DNA of 64,000 nucleotides from positions 744,001-808,000 of the forward strand of contig NC_014012.1 in assembly GCF_000091325.1 (NCBI RefSeq). The letters are read 5' to 3'. This DNA comes from Shewanella violacea DSS12 (GTDB taxonomy: Bacteria > Pseudomonadota > Gammaproteobacteria > Enterobacterales > Shewanellaceae). The notes beneath the pieces were generated by a model. The model ran no database searches. It had not been told where the DNA came from and saw only the letters and a program-made list of their open reading frames with translations. Made by a program: the position numbers and the translations under genes. Positions 28,094 through 39,700 of the stretch are shown in pieces. Each line of letters starts with the position of its first letter. Position 1 is the stretch's first letter.

Positions 28094-29719
28094 TTAGAGT
28101 TTAAACTGACCCACCTGTTCACGCATGCTTTCCGACAGGCTGCTTAGTTCGGTCACTGATGTTGTCAGTTCTTGGGCCGCCATGGTGGATGCCTGTGCGA
28201 TATCGCTTATAGCAATAATGCTTCGATTTATGTCTTCGGCCACACTGCTTTGCTCTTCGGCAGCGGTGGCTATCTGAGTATTCATGTTGCTGATATTATC
28301 AACCGAAAGCACTATCTCATTAAGGGCACCTCCTGCCATGTGCGCTTTTTCATTTGCATCATAAACCTGTTCAGTCCCGATCTTCATGGCGCCAACAGCT
28401 TCTTGAACCCCTTTTTGCAACCCATCGATCATAGATTCTATCTCTTGAGTCGATTCTTGGGTACGTTGTGCCAGAGTTCTTACTTCGTCGGCCACAACGG
28501 CAAATCCGCGGCCTTGCTCACCTGCTCTAGCCGCCTCAATGGCTGCATTTAACGCTAGTAAATTGGTCTGCTCGGCGATCCCTTTAATCACATCCAGAAC
28601 GCTGCCGATGTTGTTACTTTCACTAGCCAAATGAGTGATCACCTGTGAGGTTTGATCTATCTGTTTAGAGAGCAGAGTCATGCTGGCAACTGATTGTTGA
28701 ACGATATCATTTCCCTTAGTTGCATTAGCTTCAGCATCTTTTGCCGAATCAGCGGCGTTAGTGGCACTCTGAGCAACTTCGGCCACCGTTGCTGTCATCT
28801 GATTCATTGCCGTAGCAGTCTGCTCTGTCTCCGCTTGCTGTTGATGCATCCTGTCATTAGTTTGCTGAGTAAACTCGCTCAATTTTACGGTCGAATCACC
28901 GACTGTGTTAGCTGCCAGCGCGATAGAATTTAGAATGCCACGTAGATGTTCAATCACTAGTGTTAGATTGGTTGATATCTGCCCGAGTTCATCGTCGTTA
29001 AAGGTCTTAAATGTCACGGTTAAGTCAGAGTCGACCCGAACCGTGTTTAGCGTGCTGACAATATTATCTATGGGACGCATTACAGCCCGAGTCACCCAAA
29101 GCCCAATTATTACGCTTGTTACTATGGCTATCAGCGTCAACAGGATAAAAATGGTCATAGAAGATGAGTAAATTTCATCGACTTTATTTTTTTCTTCACC
29201 GGCGACTCGTAACTGAAGGCTAATCAGTTCAGAAATTTTTCCGCTAATAGGATCTATTACGTCATAGAGAGGAGCGATATCATCATTCAACTGTCCGCTA
29301 GGCGACCCTTGCATGCTATTAAGCTTATTCACAAGTTGCGAGATTTGTTGATTTGCTGGCATGAATAACCGATTGGCTTCTTTGGTTAACCTCGACTCTT
29401 CATCGGTTAAGGTCGTTGCCATGTAAGCATTCCATTTCTCGCTGATATTTCGGCTGGATTCAGTCATTGCCCGACTCGCTTCAGCGGCGCTGAACATTCC
29501 GGCATTGGCTTTGTTGACCGCATCGATAACCGAAACCGCATAGTCATCTCCAATGATTTTAAGGTCTTTCAGAGGAACCACTCTGTCGTTATATATGCTG
29601 GTGACACCCGCTTCGATTTTCCCCATCATGTTAATAGCTAAAAAACAGATGCTAATCAGTAGTATTAGCGGGACTAACAACCCAAGGGTCATTTTTTGCT
29701 TGATTTGTAAGTTAACCAT
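28094..29719 (-). CDS. methyl-accepting chemotaxis protein
   Basis: Inner-membrane chemoreceptor. Transmembrane helix 1 ([24 protein letters not shown], about 10-33), a roughly 150-residue helical periplasmic domain of four-helix-bundle type, transmembrane helix 2 ([22 protein letters not shown], about 188-209), HAMP ([14 protein letters not shown]), and a cytoplasmic signalling domain with the hairpin tip [43 protein letters not shown] at 29719 ([10 protein letters not shown]) chosen; a TTG at 29734 would add five residues. It is flanked on both sides by glnD 3' sequence, evidence that this gene sits inside a duplication. No C-terminal CheR-binding pentapeptide. Confidence 0.92.
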   Translation of the reverse strand: MVNLQIKQKMTLGLLVPLILLISICFLAINMMGKIEAGVTSIYNDRVVPLKDLKIIGDDYAVSVIDAVNKANAGMFSAAEASRAMTESSRNISEKWNAYMATTLTDEESRLTKEANRLFMPANQQISQLVNKLNSMQGSPSGQLNDDIAPLYDVIDPISGKISELISLQLRVAGEEKNKVDEIYSSSMTIFILLTLIAIVTSVIIGLWVTRAVMRPIDNIVSTLNTVRVDSDLTVTFKTFNDDELGQISTNLTLVIEHLRGILNSIALAANTVGDSTVKLSEFTQQTNDRMHQQQAETEQTATAMNQMTATVAEVAQSATNAADSAKDAEANATKGNDIVQQSVASMTLLSKQIDQTSQVITHLASESNNIGSVLDVIKGIAEQTNLLALNAAIEAARAGEQGRGFAVVADEVRTLAQRTQESTQEIESMIDGLQKGVQEAVGAMKIGTEQVYDANEKAHMAGGALNEIVLSVDNISNMNTQIATAAEEQSSVAEDINRSIIAISDIAQASTMAAQELTTSVTELSSLSESMREQVGQFKL

Positions 29720-29917
29720 TAAGGTACCTATCAAGTCAGTTTGATCATCTCCTTTGTCACGGCTCTGACATTCCTTTTTTCGAGCCTTGAATTAAGCATA
29801 ACAAACAATAAAAATGACTGGATAAATTCTGCGGTTATTATCAATTACTCAGCAAGCGTTAACGCTAATTTCAGAGTGGAAGGGTAATTAACGCTGCCAT
29901 ATATGGCACGATTTTTT

Positions 29918-30376
29918 AGCTAATATCTCCAAGTCTAAAGATGGTTATCTGGTGGAAGCTTTAAAAATACTGGATTATGACCATCATCCAATAAGAACCG
30001 CTCGGCGACGTGACAGAATCAAGAAAAGGCTGAAACAGGTATGGTTTGAAAATAGAAAGGTGCGCTAAACAGCGCCTGAATAGCAATGCTGGCTCATTTT
30101 CAAGCAAGACTAAAGTCGAGTTCTTGCACTTTGGTAAAAAGGATAGAAGGCTTATCAGTGTACCGCACTGGATAATCCACAATTTATGAGTCACTTCTGT
30201 AACGGTTTCAGGCAGTTTGAACTCAATATTTACTCTGTGCAAATAACCACGCTTGCTGAGTAAGTCGATAATGAATTCCTTGTCTCTGACAAAAATGGTC
30301 AAGCATTAGGTGACGAGAGTAAACAAGCGCTAAAATCCTTCTTTGTCGATATCATTAAAGAACAGGCCCCAGTTTG
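29918..30376 (+). pseudogene. broken second copy of the glnD 3' end
   Basis: About 460 bases match 27521-27979 of glnD nearly base for base, from the ANISK(S/T)KDGY region of the first ACT domain to the stop codon. It carries an added base near 30064 (GTGCGCTAAA against GTGCCTAAA), a lost base near 30160 (CAGTGTACC against CAGTGTTACC) and a CAA-to-TAA change near 30259. It has no start and cannot be expressed as GlnD. It lies just upstream (in plus orientation) of the second chemoreceptor gene's 3' end. Confidence 0.92.
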
Positions 30377-30485
30377 ATTTATCCTAGATAAACCTGTCCA
30401 TATGTGGCTTGATTTAGGTGCCCCAATTAAGATTAATTGGGACACCTATCTTCTAAATACTAAGATACCTTATATCCCCTAAAGG

Positions 30486-32465
30486 CTAAGAGACTTTAAA
30501 TTTAGAGGTGAGTTCGTTTAGCGTACTGGCAATATGACTGATGTCGCTGCTAGCAGTTGAAACCTGTTCTGCACTGGTTGAATTTTGATGAGCAACGTCA
30601 CTAATTACCGTAAGGCTTTGGCTTATTTCAATGGATGCACAAGATTGTTGCTCAACGGCAGTAGCAATCACCTCGGTCATTTGGGTAATGCTATCTATGT
30701 CGCTATGCATAGTTTCAATCATTTGAGCCATATTGTGTGCATTTGAAATTGTTTGCTCACAAACATTACGACTCGCTGCCATTCCCTTAACTGCCTTATC
30801 TGACGCATTTTGCAGTTTGACTATCATGCCCTCAATATTCTTGGTCGAATCTTGAGTTTTTGATGCCAGTGTACGGACTTCATCGGCGACAACCGCAAAT
30901 CCCCGTCCCTGCTCTCCGGCTCGGGCCGCTTCAATTGCAGCATTGAGTGCTAATAGATTGGTTTGGTCCGCAATTCCCCTGATAACTTCCAATACAGAAC
31001 CAATCTCATAGGAGTCTCTTTCCAGTTCTTGAATAACGTCACTGGCCTGGCTGATTTCTTGATCTAACAGGCCTAAATCATCAATGGTTTGGTTTAATTT
31101 TTTGTTCGCTTCAGCTGATGAAGACTGTGCGGACAGTGAAGAGCTGGCAACATCGGTAGCATTTTTTGCGACGTCACTAATGCTGGTTGACATCTCTTCT
31201 ACTGCCGTCGAAATTTGCTCTATGCTCGCTTGTTGCTCTTGCAAGCTGGTTACCGACTGTAAACTTGATGCGCTTGTCTCTTCGGCCACGCTTGCCAGGC
31301 TAATGCTATCTTGAATAATTTCGCCCATAACAGTACGCAGCTGTTGGGCCATTTTTTGCATTGCCCCATACACGCTCGCAGCTTCACGACCCCGTTCAAA
31401 AGCAAAGGTTAAGTCACCAGCCGCAATGGTTTCTGAAATAAATTGCATTTCACTTGGTTCACCACCTAAAGGTTTTAAAATTGATGATGAGATGACAAAT
31501 GCAACCGTAATAATACCCAAGATAGCGAGGAAAATAACGATAGCTAGGTTCCAATAGAGAGTGTGTATCGGCGCAAAGGCTTCTGCGGCATCAATTTCAG
31601 ATATTACAGCCCAACGTATGCCATGAATATCTATGGGGGTAAATGCTGATAATACTGAGTTACCGTTATAATCGATAATCACTTTATAGCCATCCTTGCC
31701 ATTGATAGCCAGTTTGGCGGCCTCAGTATCGACGCCATTATCTTTAACATTGCCGGCGAATGATGCTAAGACAGAGTGGTCCTGTGGACTCAAAAATGAG
31801 TCTGAACGCATTAAGTAATCACCACCTACCAAATAACTCTCACCAGTATCTCCCATCCCTTCTCTTTGCTGCATGAGTTCATTAACTTTGTCTATGGATA
31901 ACTGCAGCGCGATAATGACTGGGCTTCCCTCACGATTGTTCAATGGTAAAGCAATGAATGCCGCAGGCTCATTATTACTCGGTGCATAACGAATAAAATC
32001 AGACATACCGAAAGTGTCTCTGTTTTTAACCTGTTTGAACAAGGTGCCTAAACCTGAGTTGCTGTAGCTACCCGTTACTAAGTTGGTTTGATAATCTGCC
32101 TCTTTAGCAACGGTATAAAAAATTTCACCCTTATCTTGGATCAAGAAAAAATCATAATATCCATATACCTTAAGAAACTCTTCAAAATAAGCTTGGTTGT
32201 CATGGGCGGTACGAGTTAAAGAATCAGCAGAGCTAAAATCAAGGGTTTTATTGATCGTACTGGCCAGTATTGTTATGTCGCCTTGTCGCTCTGAAAAGTA
32301 ATTTTTTATTTGTGTTTTCTTTGTGTCTCTAACCGCAACTAGCTTAGAGGATACCTCGGCTTCGATAGAAGAACTTGCGGTGTAACTGGCAATAAATCCA
32401 AGCGCTAATATTGGCACTAAAGCGATTAATAAAAACGTGATTAGCAGCTTATTCTTTAATTTCAT
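30486..32465 (-). CDS. methyl-accepting chemotaxis protein with dCache-type sensor
   Basis: Second chemoreceptor, 659 residues. Transmembrane helix 1 ([20 protein letters not shown]), a large periplasmic Cache-like domain of about 250 residues ([62 protein letters not shown] typical), transmembrane helix 2 ([21 protein letters not shown]), HAMP, then the signalling hairpin [40 protein letters not shown]. Start ATG at 32465 follows AAAGGA by six bases; ATG at 32486 has none. Ligands of such sensors are usually amino acids or small organic acids; the ligand here is unknown. Confidence 0.92.
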   Translation of the reverse strand: MKLKNKLLITFLLIALVPILALGFIASYTASSSIEAEVSSKLVAVRDTKKTQIKNYFSERQGDITILASTINKTLDFSSADSLTRTAHDNQAYFEEFLKVYGYYDFFLIQDKGEIFYTVAKEADYQTNLVTGSYSNSGLGTLFKQVKNRDTFGMSDFIRYAPSNNEPAAFIALPLNNREGSPVIIALQLSIDKVNELMQQREGMGDTGESYLVGGDYLMRSDSFLSPQDHSVLASFAGNVKDNGVDTEAAKLAINGKDGYKVIIDYNGNSVLSAFTPIDIHGIRWAVISEIDAAEAFAPIHTLYWNLAIVIFLAILGIITVAFVISSSILKPLGGEPSEMQFISETIAAGDLTFAFERGREAASVYGAMQKMAQQLRTVMGEIIQDSISLASVAEETSASSLQSVTSLQEQQASIEQISTAVEEMSTSISDVAKNATDVASSSLSAQSSSAEANKKLNQTIDDLGLLDQEISQASDVIQELERDSYEIGSVLEVIRGIADQTNLLALNAAIEAARAGEQGRGFAVVADEVRTLASKTQDSTKNIEGMIVKLQNASDKAVKGMAASRNVCEQTISNAHNMAQMIETMHSDIDSITQMTEVIATAVEQQSCASIEISQSLTVISDVAHQNSTSAEQVSTASSDISHIASTLNELTSKFKVS

Positions 32466-33057
32466 GAATGTTCCTTTAAATCTCATGTTTATTCGTTAAC
32501 TGTCACCATTCACACTGCCAAGATAAATAATTGTATTTATTAGCCAGCTGAAAATAAGTCAATAAATAATATGACGTGCAAGTGTTCAGGGTAAAACGCG
32601 CGCAAATAGTAAGTCTTTTGTTGTACGCAAGTAAAGCGATTTAACATTAGCAGCTGCTAATCTCATGAATATTTACAATCGAGGCGTTGTTAATCTGAGG
32701 CAACCTCATAAATTTAATTATACGTTTGTGGACTGAGCACTAAGCTCAGCAAGGATAAATTAGCTCATCCATTGCTTTAATACTTCTTGTTATCGATTTT
32801 AAAGCAGCTATTTAGCTTCTCGATTGGATTTATAGACATCTAGGTCATTGATACTTTTCCATCGGATTGATATATGAACGATTATAATTTCAGGCTTGAT
32901 TTTTGTGTGGCTTCACAGTGAAAAGATAGGCGGAAGGGTTAGAGCTAATTAATCTTAGCTCTAACAAAATATATCCATGTCTTTAGTGAGTTTTTGTTTT
33001 TAAATAATTAGCTGGTGTTTAGCTATATAAGGTTATTACATTTAAATACTGTTGGTT
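32466..33057. other. intergenic region with one hairpin
   Basis: No gene seen. GTTAGAGCT (32938-32946) and AGCTCTAAC (32957-32965) form a perfect 9-bp stem, about 95 bases downstream of the TonB receptor stop, a candidate terminator without a T run. Confidence 0.5.
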
Positions 33058-35160
33058 TTACCATTTGTAGTTTAAGCCAACATAAGCTGTAATTGGAGTT
33101 CCTGGAGAATATAGTGTTTTCCCATATCGATATGAGGCTTGCTGTACATATTCATTATCAGTAATATTTAATACTCTGGCATTGAATGAAAGCTGTTCAG
33201 ACACCTGATAAAGCGCTTTTACATTGGCGATAGTGTATCCATCTTGGATACGGTCAATACCATCATCATCTTGGCTGTTAGCGTCATCTAACCAATATTT
33301 ACCAATAGATTGCACCTCTAGCATAACAGTTAAGTCTTCAATAAATTCAGGTGTGTAGCGTAACCTTACATTGGCTATGTAGTCGGGTGAAGCCGCCATT
33401 TCATTACCAGAATAATCATCATGCTGATCAAATTCATGCTTAGACTTGCTATATGCTGTACTGATATTAACTTGTTCATTAATTTTCCATGCCACAGATA
33501 TTTCTATGCCTTTATGGATAACACGAGTCGCATTGGTTAAATACCTTTGCCCTGAATCGTTATAGGCATAAACAATTCCATCATCAACATCCATATAATA
33601 AACTGCAGTATCGAAAGAAATTGATTTCCAATTAGATTTGTAGCCAAGTTCATAAGTATCGGAGATTTCTGGGTCGACAGCTTTGGCATCGCCATCATCT
33701 TTAATCGTTAAGTGATATAAGCTTCCAGCGGTTGGTAAGCGAAAACTATTGGCATAACGTAAATAAACACTGCTATCTGGTGTTAAATGATAATTTAAAC
33801 TTGCCTTAGGGCTAAAATGGTTAAAATTATCCGTTCTATCTTCAAGACTTTGTTTGCCGTGGCCAATATCACCATAAAGACTTAAATGGTTTTTAAAGTC
33901 GTAATGCGCATAGTCGTAGCGTGCACCTAAGGTTAAATCCAGATTTTTTGCTATATTTCGCTTATGTTGAATATATGGAGAAAGACTGATGTATTGAGTG
34001 GTGTCATCAAAAAACTTCTCCCCTTTAATAAAGGTATCTGCTTTCCAACCTGTGGTTGAATAATCAAGAATCTGGTAAGAAAATAGATCCCCTTGGGTAA
34101 GCTCTATATCCAAACCAATACTTGTATCGCTATCATTAGAGTGTTCAAAGTTTGCTAATGCTAATAAGCCTAAGGTTTGTACTTTAGACTCTATTTTGGG
34201 CATATTTTGATTCCAAGTTGCCGTGTAATCATTGGTACGGTAACGATAATAAGGAATCAATGAATAATAATTATCGCCGGCAGTTTTGTCCCACTGGCTA
34301 GAGAGTCTCATATATTGAGTTTTACGTAATGGATCACTGGCTAAAACATCATCAGATAACCCAGAGTTAGTCTTGTCATTGTTATACAAATCTTCAGTTA
34401 AATTTCCAGCCATTTCTTGTTCAAGATCTGAAATCACCAAAGAAGTCACTAAACGTTCATTATCACCTAGGTCTAGTTCATGGCGAAGTGTTAACTCAGC
34501 GCGCTTCGATCCTGTATGGTCACGCCAGCCTTCATTGTTTAGATATGAAGCCGACACTCTGAAACCTTGGGTATCAGACAGTATATTGCTGTGACTGAAT
34601 TGCACCTTAGAATACTCATCTTCCCCGAGCATCAAATTGATATCTGTTTCAGGTGACTCAGCCACCTCTTTTGATAAAATATTAACGGTTGCCGCGACAG
34701 CACCAGAGCCATATAAGGCAGTACCGGCGCCTTTCAACACTTCCATTCTGGCAATATTCGAATTAAAACTGGACCACCAAAGTGCGTTATGGTTAAAAAA
34801 CGCAGGGGATTGCAGCGGAATATTATCCTGCAAATACAAATAGTAACCACTGGTATTCATTGGCATTCTAATTGCCGCTTTGTGACCTTGCCCGCCAGAT
34901 AACTGGTCAATTAACACACCTGAAATACTGTTAAGTGATTCAGCTGCATGCTGACCATTATCAATAGCTAGTTCTTCTTTGCTGATCCCTTGTAGCGACA
35001 TTGCCAGATCAGTATCTAACGACTCCTGACGTGTTGCCGTTACGCTAATACGTTCAATGTTACCCTGGTCATACAAGGGGGATAAAGTGTCAGCTAAAGC
35101 TGGGTTGCAATATTGAATAACAAGAAGAGAAAACAGACAATATTTTACTTTTTTAGTCAT
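33058..35160 (-). CDS. TonB-dependent outer-membrane receptor
   Basis: Outer-membrane gated barrel, 700 residues. Signal peptide MTKKVKYCLFSLLVIQYCNPALA; plug domain with SVTATRQESL (TonB-box-like region near mature N-terminus) and MEVLKGAGTALYGSGAVAATVNILSKEV (about 133-160); barrel signatures SPKASLNYHLTPDSSVYLRYANSFRLPTAGSLYHL and C-terminal YKNYGKTLYSPGTPITAYVGLNYKW-like end with a final aromatic. The plug lacks any substrate signature that I can name; proximity to B12 genes is over 10 kb, so a siderophore or B12 role is open. No operon partner. A dyad lies 62 bases upstream of the start. Confidence 0.88.
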   Translation of the reverse strand: MTKKVKYCLFSLLVIQYCNPALADTLSPLYDQGNIERISVTATRQESLDTDLAMSLQGISKEELAIDNGQHAAESLNSISGVLIDQLSGGQGHKAAIRMPMNTSGYYLYLQDNIPLQSPAFFNHNALWWSSFNSNIARMEVLKGAGTALYGSGAVAATVNILSKEVAESPETDINLMLGEDEYSKVQFSHSNILSDTQGFRVSASYLNNEGWRDHTGSKRAELTLRHELDLGDNERLVTSLVISDLEQEMAGNLTEDLYNNDKTNSGLSDDVLASDPLRKTQYMRLSSQWDKTAGDNYYSLIPYYRYRTNDYTATWNQNMPKIESKVQTLGLLALANFEHSNDSDTSIGLDIELTQGDLFSYQILDYSTTGWKADTFIKGEKFFDDTTQYISLSPYIQHKRNIAKNLDLTLGARYDYAHYDFKNHLSLYGDIGHGKQSLEDRTDNFNHFSPKASLNYHLTPDSSVYLRYANSFRLPTAGSLYHLTIKDDGDAKAVDPEISDTYELGYKSNWKSISFDTAVYYMDVDDGIVYAYNDSGQRYLTNATRVIHKGIEISVAWKINEQVNISTAYSKSKHEFDQHDDYSGNEMAASPDYIANVRLRYTPEFIEDLTVMLEVQSIGKYWLDDANSQDDDGIDRIQDGYTIANVKALYQVSEQLSFNARVLNITDNEYVQQASYRYGKTLYSPGTPITAYVGLNYKW

Positions 35161-35221
35161 AGAAACAAATATTTTTTGATTAGCTTAATTGTTGCCATTG
35201 TAAGTGTTTTGGTTTTTTACT

Positions 35222-35242
35222 TGTGCGACAAAGTGTCGCACA
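35222..35242. promoter_or_regulatory. dyad in the TonB receptor promoter region
   Basis: TGTGCGAC (35222-35229) and GTCGCACA (35235-35242) form a perfect 8-bp inverted repeat with a 5-base spacer, 62 bases upstream of the receptor start. It does not resemble a Fur box (no GATAAT pattern), so a different regulator or a leader hairpin is suggested. Confidence 0.45.
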
Positions 35243-35340
35243 TGTGTGATTCTCGTGTCAGCCATGGCATATCTAGTGTGTCTGGTATGTATAGCGTGGT
35301 GAGAGTGGCGAATTTGCAGACTTAAATGTAAGGGGGAAAC

Positions 35341-35812
35341 CCCCCAATAATTTAAGCTGAAGACATGACCTCAAGATACAATCAGTTATATGTGCCTATC
35401 TTGTCTTTTTCCATAAGCCCATGGGTGGGAGCTAGGGGGATATTGCCTAGCCATAAGCTGATGAACGAGAAGCATGGAAGCTGAACTGGCCTTTTTGTAT
35501 GGACATAATTGGCGAACTGGCTAAATAAATGGGTTTGCTTGTCTCAATAGGGCGGCTTTGACTGGGCGTTATAGGTGCTTTAGATAACATAAAGAGACAG
35601 ATCCCGGCCTAAAAGAACACCGGGATGACAGGCTATTTCGTTTAGGCCTAAAAACTGCTGAATGACGGGGGCGACACAATAGATTTCGGTCTAAATATCA
35701 CCGGAATGACTGTGGGCGGCACAATGGATTCCGGCTAAACCCTTGCCGGAATGACCAGGGAAACTCTGGGCTGCCCTGTTATTTATTGCATGCTCAGGCT
35801 CAAGCTTTGGAA
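35341..35812. repeat. intergenic region with three copies of a CCGG...CCGG hairpin repeat
   Basis: Non-coding. Copies of a roughly 32-base element, consensus GATTCCGG-C-TAAA-(n)-CCGGAATGAC, lie at about 35599-35630, 35682-35713 and 35726-35757; each forms a stem between its CCGG-containing arms. A fourth copy is at about 36450-36480. They look like short palindromic intergenic repeats of the REP kind. Confidence 0.7.
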
Positions 35813-36076
35813 CTAGCTGGTTGTAATCGGACTGTCGTGATGAGCTTTCAACTGCTGGAACAAGAGGTCTTTCAAGTTCGCGCGTTGTAATTTTAGCTGA
35901 TGCATATGCTCGTCATCGGTTGGACTACCGTCAATTTCTAGCTGACGAATATCATAATCGAGTAGGTGATACTGCTTGGATAATGTTGTGAATGTTTCGT
36001 CTTTATAATTCAAATAAACAATGTCTTGTTTATATTCTGGAAAGTCGAAAATAAGCGCATGATTCTCATTTAGCAT
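35813..36076 (-). CDS. YdcH-like (DUF465) small protein
   Basis: 87 residues: MLNENHALIFDFPEYKQDIVYLN...FTTLSKQYHLLDYDIRQLEIDG...LKLQRANLKDLLFQQLKAH. This matches the DUF465/YdcH pattern of a short helical hairpin starting M-L-x-E-N-H and ending with a K-x-x-L-K-D-x-L helix. Such proteins are small, cytoplasmic and of unknown function. It is isolated between repeat-rich intergenic regions. Confidence 0.75.
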   Translation of the reverse strand: MLNENHALIFDFPEYKQDIVYLNYKDETFTTLSKQYHLLDYDIRQLEIDGSPTDDEHMHQLKLQRANLKDLLFQQLKAHHDSPITTS

Positions 36077-36712
36077 AGGTAACCCCTGAATGGTGAACTG
36101 AAACTATTATTCGGAACGTATTTAGGAACTTATGTCGGTAATTATGTTTGAAACTTGTTTTGCTACTGTAGCCACTATAGCACTATGAAGTTTAATAAGA
36201 AGTGGGGCTAGATCATACTTACCTCATTTGATCTAAATGCAGCAGCAGGCATTTATCCCCAAGGCACGTAAGACCCACAGGGTCTTTCTCGTGCATCTGT
36301 TCCATAGGGTTATGGGAAATGTCTTATGTATGTCAGGAATATGCAAGACCATTCACATCATACGAGCAGTCCTCCTTGCCCTAGTCTTGATTACGAGAAG
36401 GGGTGGACCTTGGGATCTACATCCAAACGGAGTTTGGAAAGTGAAAACTAGATCCCGGCCTAAAAGAGCACCGGGATGACAATCAAAAAGAGTAAACACT
36501 CCTTACTCCCGCTCAGGGCTGCATTCTTTGTTTTAGACCTCTGGTCACCAGACGGACAAGTCCGCCTTCCGGTTCAGGGCTATACTCTTTGTTTTAGGCC
36601 GTTGGCCACCGAGCAAACAAGTTTGCTCTCCCGCTCAAGGCTGTGGCCTTAATAAAAACTAATCAGTCCGCGACCAGGGTAATCCAAGATCCCGATTATT
36701 CGGAATCACTCC
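36077..36712. other. repeat-bearing intergenic region before metH 3' end
   Basis: No gene. It holds one CCGG hairpin repeat (about 36450-36480) and the 61-bp repeats at 36513-36640. Short ORFs here follow the repeats and have no family resemblance. Confidence 0.6.
36513..36640. repeat. 61-bp tandem repeat, two copies and a partial third
   Basis: Units begin TCAGGGCT at 36513 and 36574, and TCAAGGCT at 36635, exactly 61 bases apart. The shared core is TCTTTGTTTTAG. The last part of each unit forms a hairpin with different bases: CGGAC-AA-GTCCG in the first and GAGCAAAC-AA-GTTTGCTC in the second. Confidence 0.8.
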
Positions 36713-39700
36713 CTATTCTGGATCATAGTCCAACACCGGAGAGAGCCATCTCTCGGTTTCTTCTATACTCATACCCTTACGCTGCGCATAATCCTCTACC
36801 TGATCTTTGCCGATATTGGTCACGCCAAAGTAACGTGACTTAGGATGGGCGAAGTACCAGCCAGAAACTGCAGCTGTGGGGTACATGGCGTAGCTCTCGG
36901 TGATATTAAGACCTATGGTCTCATCAGGCTTTAATAGATCCCAAAGCAGGCCCTTCTCTGTGTGGTCGGGGCAAGCTGGGTAACCAGGCGCCGGTCGTAT
37001 GCCTTTATACTTCTCACGAATAAGCGCTTCGTTATCTAACACTTCATCAGATGCATAACCCCAGAACTCCTTACGCACGCGTTCATGCATGCGCTCGGCG
37101 AAGGCTTCGGCCAAACGGTCGGCCAGACACTTGAGCATGATGGCGCTGTAGTCATCGTGGTCTGCTTCGAAGCGTGCAATATGCTCGTCGATACCATGAC
37201 CTGCGGTAACTGCGAAGCCGCCCATGTAGTCGGCAACCCCTGAGTCTTTCGGCGCGACAAAGTCGGCCAGACAGAAGTTGTCGTTGCCCACACGCTCTAT
37301 CTGCATGCGCAGGTGATGTAGGGTTATTATTGGTTTGTCGCGAGACTCATCCGTTCCATCACAAGAGTACAGCTCAATATCGTCATGATTGACGGTATTA
37401 GCCGGAAACAGGCCAATAACGCCCTTGGCGGTAAGCCATTTCTCGTCGATGATTCGCTTCAACATGGCCTTGCCATCGGCAAACAGCTTAGTGGCTTCCT
37501 CGCCTACGACCTTATCGGTTAAGATTTTAGGGAAGTGTCCATGTAGCTCCCAGCTGCGGAAAAATGGCGTCCAATCGATACGATCTACTAGGTCTTCTAA
37601 TGGATAGTCATCGAATACCTGACGCCCTAGCTGATTGGGGATAAATGGGGTGTAGTTGTCCCAGTCATACTTGCAGCGATTATCACGGGCCGCTTCGATA
37701 GTGGTGATGATCTTACGTTTGGTCTGTGACAGGCGCTTCTCGCGCATCACATCATATTCCTCATAGGCGGCGTCTATGGTGGCCTGACGAGTCTCGTTAT
37801 TAATCAGCTTTGACACCATAGGCACGGCGCGGGAGGCGTCGGCGATATAGATGGCGCCCGTCGGTGAGTGAGGGGCAATTTTCACAGCTGTGTGAATTTT
37901 CGAGCAAGTTGCGCCGCCGATAATCGTTGGAATGGTTAAGCCCGCCTTATGGAAGCTCTTAACGTTATGCACCATCTCATCCAGACTTGGGGTGATAAGC
38001 CCTGACATGCCTATGATGTCGACGTTCTCGGTAATGGCCACATCGATGATCTTCTCCACCGGCACCATGACTCCTAAATCAATAACATCATAGCCGTTAC
38101 AGGCCAGTACCACGCCGACGATATTCTTGCCGATATCGTGCACGTCGCCCTTAACTGTGACCATTAAGATCTTGCCGTTCGATTGACCTGGGGTCTTCTC
38201 TTCTTCGATATAAGGGTTGAGGTAAGCCACGGCTTTTTTCATCACCCGGGCCGATTTAACGACCTGGGGCAGGAACATCTTGCCCGAGCCGAACAGGTCA
38301 CCGACCACATTCATGCCGTCCATCAAGGCACCTTCGATCACATCCAGCGGACGGCTCGACGCCGCTCGCGCCTCTTCTGTGTCTTGGACGATATAATCTG
38401 TGATGCCTTTAACCAGGGCGTGAGACAGGCGTTTATTGACCTCCCAGCTGCGCCATTCGAGATCTTCTTTCTTGGCTGTTTGACTGCCGTCGCCGCGGAA
38501 CTTCTCCGCAACTTCTAATAAGAGTTCTGTGTTATTAGTGGCATCACCATTCTTATCCACTGCGGTGCAAGGCAAGTTGCCGACTATGGCCTCAACCCTT
38601 TCCTTAAGTTCAGGGTCGATGTCGTCATAGATGGATAATTGACCTGCGTTGACGATGCCCATGTCCATGCCAGCTTGAATGGCGTGGTAGAGGAACACGG
38701 CATGAATAGCCTCTCGTACCGGGTTGTTACCACGGAAGGAGAAGGAGACGTTAGATACACCGCCGGAGATCATGGCGTGGGGCAAGGTGCGTTTTATCTC
38801 GGCGGTGGCTTCGATAAAGTCGACGGCATAGTTGTCGTGCTCTTCGATACCTGTGGCAATGGCGAAAATATTGGGATCGAAGATGATATCTTCCGGCGGG
38901 AAGCCCACCTTATCCACCAATACTCGATAGGCGCGGGTACAAATCTCTATCTTGCGCGCCTTTGTATCGGCCTGACCCTGTTCGTCGAAGGCCATGATGA
39001 TAGCTGCGGCGCCGTAGCGTTTAACTAAGGTGGCCTGCTGGATAAACTTCTCTTCTCCCTCTTTAAGCGAGATAGAGTTAACGATACCTTTACCTTGAAT
39101 ACACTTGAGGCCGGCCTCGATCACTTCCCACTTGGAGGAGTCGATCATAATCGGCACACGTGAGATGTCCGGCTCGGAGGCGATAAGGTTGAGGAACTTG
39201 TGCATGATCTCCACGCCGTCGAGCATGCCCTCATCCATGTTGATATCTATGATCTGCGCGCCATTCTCTACTTGATCGCGGGCAACAGATAACGCCTCTT
39301 CGAACTCTCCTGTCTTGATAAGACGTAGAAACTTGGCCGAGCCGGTGACATTGGTACGTTCACCCACGTTAAGAAACAGCGAGTTTTCATCTATAGTCAG
39401 TGGCTCAAGGCCAGACAGACGACAGGCCACCGGGATATCCGGCAGCTGACGGGCAGGGTGCTTGATCACGGCTTCGCGAATAACGCGAATATGATCTGGC
39501 GTGGTACCACAACAGCCACCGATGATATTAAGGAAGCCTTCCTCGGCCCACTCACCAATAATATCGGCCATCTGCTTGGGGGTTTCATCATAGCCACCGA
39601 ACTCATTGGGTAGGCCAGCATTTGGGTGAGCCGAGACGAAACACTCGGAAATCTTAGATAGCTCTTCCACATAAGGGCGCAGCTCTTTAGGCCCCAAGGC

